Shown here: positions 59,001 through 64,000 of the stretch, in pieces | How the letters are laid out: the number at the start of each line of letters is the position of its first letter | Numbering within the stretch: position 1 is the stretch's first letter | Origin: Theristus sp. LFF4_11 | Lineage: Eukaryota; Nematoda; Chromadorea; Monhysterida; Xyalidae | NCBI GenBank assembly: GCA_030248135.1 | Contig: JASANC010001336.1 | Location: forward strand, 1-64,000 | Direction: 5' to 3' | DNA: 64,000 bases | The notes under the pieces: model-generated | The model's database searches: none | Told to the model about the DNA's origin: nothing | What the model saw: the letters and a program-made list of their open reading frames with translations, nothing else | Translations under genes and position numbers: made by a program

Positions 59001-62000
59001 GTGTTCCACTGTGCAGCAAATGGACGACAAAAAATACAGGCAGCACTGAAACTGTTTTTGTTCATGAATGCACAAAATAGCGTGGTAGTATTCTCTCATG
59101 AACGCATTTTCAGTGCGGTTTCGTGAAAGGCGCGGCAGGGAACTCCCAAAAATTACCGAGACAGTATTTCCACGAGACGAGGAGACCAGTCCGGCAAAAA
59201 GCTCACGATGCCACACGAATCGAGAGACAAGCCAGGAGACCGGACACGTCTCGTGCGACAACCCCAGGGCACTACCTGCTATTTTTTCATGAATGCACCT
59301 TTACCTGCATTTTGTAGGCCGTTCGCTGGCTGCGCATGTGCGTGCGCGCGCTGACGCTTCGCGGACACACGAAAGACGCGACAAAGTTGATAAAAAAGTT
59401 CGTTTCATGGTTCGGCGAGCAAGCGGCCGATCGTGCACTGACGGAGTCGTTTGTGGAGCGGATGACCGTCGCAGTCAATGGTTGGTTTGGGGGGGGGGTG
59501 GATTCGGAGAGAGAACGCTTTTTTTGGTACAGTATGGCCGAATAAATGAGGCAGTCCATCAAGGTGGGATCAGCCGCAGACTGGGAGTTGTCTTTTTCAA
59601 AAAAGCCAACATAATTCCCAATCATGTGTACAAGGGATAAAAAATGAACAGAATAGCGCGGATAATCCATTAGATTGAAAAAACGCGTCAAATTTGGCAC
59701 ACAATTCAGTTTCTGAACGTCTTTTTTCTTTCATTCAAAATTCGCGCGCTCCTTCCACCCTGAAAAAAGCTGCCATGTTTAATCGGCCATACCGTACGGT
59801 GTCTTCGTTTACACTTGTCACGGTTTTCGTCGTTGAATACAGGGCTCACGAAAGAAGAAGGAATTGGGCAAGAGTTAAAAGAACACAGATGGGGTGTTTG
59901 ATTTTAACCAAGCCCGATACGTTTGTTCTTCGTTGTTTCGCAGTTTCGCATGCTCTGTATTCTGTGATTCAAAGTGACAGGTTTGAATAAACACACTTTA
60001 GTGTGACGGTGACGTGAAGCTTCACGCTTCTGCTTGCATTAAATTTTTCAATGGCATTAGCATTGCATAGTCCCAAAAAAATCCCGTAGACGCTATGCAC
60101 GGATACTGCTATGTTTGATTGGTGGTTTGTTGTCGATTGCAAGGTCAATTCCAAGAAACTACGCTCTTGTTTTTGTTGTTGTCGTTGCAGCAATGAAAAA
60201 GAAACCGGTGGATTTCCGTGCGGAGCCCGCCGTTACCCCGGCGGCGACCGCACCAAACGAGGCCTCTGAAGCGGACGCGACGTCGCCCACGGCGCCAGCA
60301 GTGCCTCTTGGCTCGGTGCAATTGAACGATGCGATCAATATGATCGAAAGCGTCAACAGAGATGAATTGGTGTGCTCAAGATTAATTGGGAGGTTTTTCT
60401 GCATGCCGATTGAAGTCAGTTCCACTGCGTTGGTCAATAATCGTGTCTAACGAAACGACAAAATGCAGCCATCAAAAGTCTGCTGAGAAAAAAAAATGAA
60501 AATTGATTTGAAAAATTGCGATCGATCAGTGGAGGTCTGTAGTTTTTAAATTTTTTCAGAGTGATCAAGTGCAACTCGGTGAAGCGGACAGCGAAACGTT
60601 TCTGAACGCTGATGCACAAGCACAAGCAGCACAATCGGCTGAACAAGCAATGCCGCCGGTGTCCGCTGAAGAATTGAGAGAGACGAAATCGTTGGTGCAT
60701 CATTTGACGCGAGACGACGTGCCCGGCTTGAACAAGTGCGATGTCGTGTGTGTCGTTGTGATTTGTTTGCGGCTCAAAAACAGTGGACGCCATGACGAAT
60801 GCGCCATATAATCTAGTCTTTTGGTTCGGCGACTGAATGCGTTTGAAGACGTTCACAGTAGAAATTACTTAGTTCCATGCTTTATGCGGCAATTCAATCG
60901 TACCTTGGTCTAGTCGCAGGCAATCGGCTTACTTCGCCAATTGTATTGAATTGCGCGTCAAACATCCTTCGACATTCATAATGCGTATTGAGTCGCCAGA
61001 GAACTGTGAAAACTGTGGTATCCAGTTTACGAGAATCGCTCCGGGCACTGCGCGGAAAAACGGTCCCGCTGCCGTTCCGGTTTTATCAAGTTTTAGTGCC
61101 CGGCGCCGCTCGAGAGTCGAGCGACTGCGCAACTTGGCGCGCAGCCGCCAACCGTGCGCCTCGCATTTTGCAGCAACGGCGTGCCGACGCCGCAGTCGGT
61201 CACGTGGCTTCGTTGGCTGTTCGTCCGCGTGGTCAGGTGCGGCCTGCCGTTGCAGCCGCTCATCAACCGCGTCGCCGACATGTTCACGCCGTACTGTGTG
61301 CGGCGCATCTTTCAGCAGTCCGTTGTTTTGTTTCTTGTTGCCGTTCTTTGTCTATTTAATTTGGTCGCGCGCCGGTTCCGGTACCAGACTCCGGCGGAAA
61401 CGGGCAATATACTGCCCCCCGAGCCCAATTTCACCCTCGGCTCTGGAGGGAGTGGACCATTAGATGTTGTTGGTCACTTTAGTTTCTCCATTGTGTGTCT
61501 TGTTCGGAGCGAGGTTCGAACTTTCCACCTACAGAACGGTAGACGAAAGCCCTACACACCTGCGCTACAGACACGACAAAGCGTGCTTGTTGTGGTGGTT
61601 TTTGTTTGGCTAAAGCGGCATTCGTGAAGCTGTTTTAGTGGCGCATAGCTATAGCTAGCGACACATTGCTTCATGAATGCTCCTTAGTTGCAACCTTAGC
61701 GAAATAGTGTTGCTAACCATTTTCAGTGTAGCTAAACTTAGCGATGTTGTTTGAGCAAACCCCATGCGCAATGTAGGTGCACTCAGTTGGTCGATGGTGC
61801 ACCTCCCCGCCCCCTTGTGCATTTCATTCAATAAGTTGCCTCGTTTCTTTCGATCCTGAATACCGTTTTTTGATATATGTCACAAAGAACGGTCTGCGTT
61901 TCGTCCGGATAAGCGTTCACATAACTTCGCAGCCCGCTAATACAAGAGGACATCCGCCAGTTGATTCGATCGCGGCTAGCCGCAGCGGGCGGCGGCGGTG

Positions 62001-62818
62001 AACCGCCCGCCTGGTACCACGAGTTTATTGTGGATGTGGACGACGACGGGCTGCAGGAGGCCGGCGAGCAGGTGGACGAGTTCGCGGGCGTGATGATGGA
62101 GCACGAGGGCGCGGCGGGCAATGATGGCGACCTGATGATGGTGTTCGAAGAGGAGCTCGGCGGTGTACCGTCGTCCGAGAACTATTTCGCGTCGCACGAA
62201 CAAGAGCAAGCGGCTCAGCAGCTCTTCGCCGACGCGGGACCGATACCGCTGGCAAACGCGGTCACACCGGGCATGTACGGGCCGCCGGCCGCGAAACGAA
62301 TGCGCGGCGGCGGGCCGTTCGGTCTGTCGGCGGTCGCGCTACCGCTTCGGCCGATGTACGCGCCGCGGCCGCTGGGTGAGTGCGGTTTTGGAAGAGGAAG
62401 CGCTTTTTTCGGTTTGTTGTTGTTGTTGGGATTTTCAGGCGATGTTCGTACCCAGAGAAGCGTACAGAACGCCATTGAGTAGGGCGCCCATCGAGTTTTT
62501 CTCTGTCATTAAGTGCTTGCTTATACACCCCGTCGGCGGGGCTCGATCCCCCGAGCGCACAGACAAGAGTCTAACGCACTACCACCAGGCCACGAGGACG
62601 AGGGTGACATACCTGTCCTACGGACGAATGAGGTTCTGTCTGTTTATTGTTCAGGTGCGATGCTGCGACCGCGAATGATGCACCCCGCGTTGGCCGCAAT
62701 GCGCCCGTGGCTCGTAGCGCAGCCGGCTGCTGTTGCGCCCGGTCTAGGCGGGCCGATACCGCTCGGTCGACTGCCCGTCGCTCACAGACGCGGCACCGCC
62801 GGAAGGCCCGTGAATTGA
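56006..62818 (+). CDS. Multi-exon gene, product not recognised
   Basis: Well-supported exons: 56006-56350, 57030-57386, 57891-58100, 58374-58501, 58818-58881, 59318-59480, 60191-60369 and 60560-60742. Less certain: about 60998-61319 (frames disagree), 61949-62375 and 62655-62818 (TGA). Phases fit where stated, giving very roughly 800 residues. Visible features: a Gly-Pro-Ile/Val-Pro-Leu motif (GPIPLA) three times near the N-terminus and again in the last two exons; a helical stretch VQLIEQYLDEELVDMIIDAT; a basic-aromatic stretch AVRWLRMCVRALTLRG; a hydrophobic segment TWLRWLFVRVVRCGLPLQPL; an acidic region EPPAWYHEFIVDVDDDG; and AAKRMRGGG near the end. The late region faintly recalls the C-terminus of BAG6, too weakly to name it. 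It is probably an intracellular adaptor or regulatory protein, by composition only. Introns contain SINEs S9 and S10, foldbacks K4 and K6 and repeat N. Confidence 0.65.
56449..56634 (+). mobile_element. tRNA-derived SINE, copy S9
   Basis: CCTCGTGGCCTGATGGTGGT head to CACAACAACAATAA tail. About 24 bp before it (GTTTGTAAGGTATTTACATA) resemble the sequence after it (GTTTATAAGGTATACACAT), a likely diverged long target duplication. Sense orientation in intron 1 of the unrecognised gene. Confidence 0.85.
57453..57672. mobile_element. Repeat N, copy 2
   Basis: GGTTCTGCGACTGAATGCGT, tandemly repeated at its left end, then TGTGGCAATTCAAAG, ending GCGCATTGAGTCTCAGG. The ends are roughly inverted (GCGACTCAATG / CATTGAGTC). 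Confidence 0.55.
59060..59302. mobile_element. CATTCATGAA-type element K6
   Basis: TTCATGAATGCAC at the left and TTTTTCATGAATGCACCTTT at the right, with a partly self-complementary middle (GAGACGAGGAGACC / GGAGACCGGACACGTCTC). It ends about 16 bp before the acceptor at 59317. An open frame inside does not join the neighbouring exons. Confidence 0.5.
60826..60990. mobile_element. Repeat N, copy 3
   Basis: GGTTCGGCGACTGAATGCGT at the left is mirrored by ATGCGTATTGAGTCGCCAG at the right. A possible splice acceptor (GAGTCGCCAG) for the next exon falls on its right end. Confidence 0.6.
61478..61580 (-). repeat. tRNA-like sequence, possible second SINE head
   Basis: On the minus strand, GTGTCTGTAGCGCAGGTGTG begins, GGAAAGTTCGAACCTCG is B-box-like, and AGACAC near the end can pair with GTGTCT. 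The anticodon loop is not canonical, so a working tRNA is unlikely. It adjoins a repeat (61360-61470) related to 37985 and 45713. Confidence 0.35.
61611..61686. mobile_element. CATTCATGAA foldback element K4
   Basis: TAAAGCGGCATTCGTGAAGC mirrored by GCTTCATGAATGCTCCTTA, with TAGCTATAGCTA in the loop. It lies in an intron of the unrecognised gene. Confidence 0.7.
62416..62605 (-). mobile_element. tRNA-derived SINE, copy S10
   Basis: TTGTTGTTGTTGGGATTTTC tail to ACCACCAGGCCACGAGG. Antisense in the last intron of the unrecognised gene, about 40 bp after the donor at 62376. Confidence 0.9.
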
Positions 62819-64000
62819 GAGGATTGTGGTTTTGCACCGTTGTGGAATGGTTGTTTCGTCGGGTAATGTTACGTTAGTGAACGTTTTTGCAGTCGCGTGA
62901 TTCATCGTTGGAATGAAAAGGATTTTCTGTGGAAGCGAGTGCATTCCAAATTGACTTCAAGGGAGAGCATTCGTTTTGTAAGTGTACAACTGTGCTTTCA
63001 CACAGTAAAGCAGTCAGGAAACGTCGCACCTGCAAGTAAAATGCGCGGCTAACAGAGTGAATCACTTGAGGCAATTTGTTAGCAACTGCGTTCCTCTCCT
63101 ATGTTTGAATTCTCTCCTTGCAGGTTGCGTTTTGTTATTTTGATATTTCTTGTTTGATTCTGTTTGGCATACCTTGGGTGTTTTCAAGTTTTTGTGTCCT
63201 TACGACACGATAAACGTTCTCGATTACTTGTTCGTGTTACTTTCTTGATGTTTCGCTGCGTTTCTGGTCTTTTCATGTTGTTATCGTAACAGACATTTAC
63301 TGTTTCCTGATGATGTGCTTGTGTTGTTGAAATAAAGGAAATTTGGTAGTTTTTCGGTTGATTTTCGGTTCGATTTACAGTGACGGCCAAAAGTTTGGAA
63401 ACCCCTGCGTTCGCTGTATGTCGCGCATTTTTGCGTTATTACTATGCACTAAGCAAATATTTTTGATTTTTGGAACAAGATACCTGTTTGTGTTCACAAA
63501 AACAAAGCTCGCATGTGTTGGGGAGAAACGCACAATAAAAGCACGCATTTATCTATAATACCACCACACACACGCGCGCGCATGGGGGTTTCCAAACTTT
63601 TGGCCGCCACTGTATAACGGGAGGTTTGCCTGTACTAGGTCAGGCTTTGGGCTACCGAAATGCAAACCTTACAAGCACGTTTGGAAGTTCACCCAAAGAC
63701 CGGTAAACGGTGGCTTTTCAGTCACGGACAGCCAGCCAGTGAACAACGAATAAGATGTGCGGGCGAACTGCTTGGTTGGTAAAACGATTTGATGTTTTTT
63801 TCACACCTGTGTAAACGTCTTGTTTCACGTAAAAAGGGGAAAAATCAAAACAACTTCTTCTTGTTTGCTTTACATTTTGCATTTGAATGGTCATTTGACA
63901 TGTGATTGAAAAGCTCGTGACGGTCTCCGTGCGTAGTAGTGCCAGGTCGCATCGCATCCGGTTGGGACACGGTCAAGAAACTTCACCAATTTTTGCACGC
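62819..64000. other. Intergenic, right end of window
   Basis: 3' flank of the unrecognised gene, then AT-rich sequence with one Tc1-type MITE. No gene seen. Confidence 0.5.
63376..63614. mobile_element. Tc1-type MITE (about 239 bp)
   Basis: TACAGTGACGGCCAAAAGTT plus TGGAAACCCC at the left, mirrored by GGGGTTTCCAAAC and TTTTGGCCGCCACTGTA at the right, with TA at both borders. The CAGTGGCGGCCAAAAGTTTGG-like terminus is typical of Tc1 elements. There is no transposase. Confidence 0.85.

Noticed and set aside
59098..59292. An extra exon of the unrecognised gene
   Set aside because: An acceptor-like TTTTCAG precedes it, but the flanking exons (58818-58881 and 59318-59480) join in phase without it, and it lies within foldback K6.
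61478..61580. A functional tRNA gene
   Set aside because: B-box-like and acceptor-like pairing are present, but the anticodon loop is not seven bases with a clear anticodon, and the flanks are repetitive. Kept only as a tRNA-like repeat.

Overview
The window is eukaryotic, from a small invertebrate genome. Genes are split into short exons (about 40 to 750 bp) by AT-rich introns with GT...AG borders, often ending in TTTCAG or TTGCAG. There are no operons, rRNA genes or CRISPR arrays. A nematode is the best guess, from the gene set (npr-like neuropeptide GPCR, DLGAP, iGluR-type channel), the Helitrons, and a phlebovirus-G2-type envelope gene of the kind known from nematode Bel/Pao elements. The sequence alone does not prove this.

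Layout, left to right. 1-1866: minus-strand non-LTR retrotransposon endonuclease with a duplicated 5' block. 1994-4013 (+): 3' end of an ionotropic glutamate receptor-like gene. 6023-8092 (-): an open 689-codon Gn/Gc-like envelope ORF with no gag or pol beside it. 8.1-16.0 kb: AT-rich, no convincing gene. 16233-19212 (+): neuropeptide-type GPCR. 20291-23397 (-): complete nine-exon sugar transporter (471 aa). 27135-31485 (+): RING plus long coiled coil (about 919 aa). 32038-35489 (-): secreted or GPI-anchored protein with three Ly6/uPAR-like domains. 40457-42607 (+): DLGAP/GKAP. 38.6-40.3 and 44.7-54.2 kb: a repeat island of nested DNA transposons. 52496-54721 (+): PPIL1-type cyclophilin, with part of that island in its second intron. 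56006-62818 (+): a multi-exon gene I do not recognise.

Mobile DNA dominates. I define ten copies of a tRNA-derived SINE with an (AAC)n tail; five copies of a roughly 235-bp MITE whose ends carry TGACGTCA; foldback elements ending in CATTCATGAA; two 440-bp TIR elements; Tc1/mariner-type foldbacks; two non-autonomous Helitrons; and several TIR families with 8- or 9-bp target duplications (called A to E), two of them G/C-run rich. Nested copies with exact target duplications let the order of insertion be read directly.

The most interesting pattern is how closely element ends meet splice sites. Two independent copies of the TGACGTCA MITE start on the TA of a GTA splice donor (sugar transporter intron 1, cyclophilin intron 1), so the element supplies the donor from its second base onward. 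Other elements end 9 to 16 bp before acceptors or begin 9 to 20 bp after donors. Exon coordinates were derived by hand from reading frame, phase and splice motifs; no transcript or database evidence was available.
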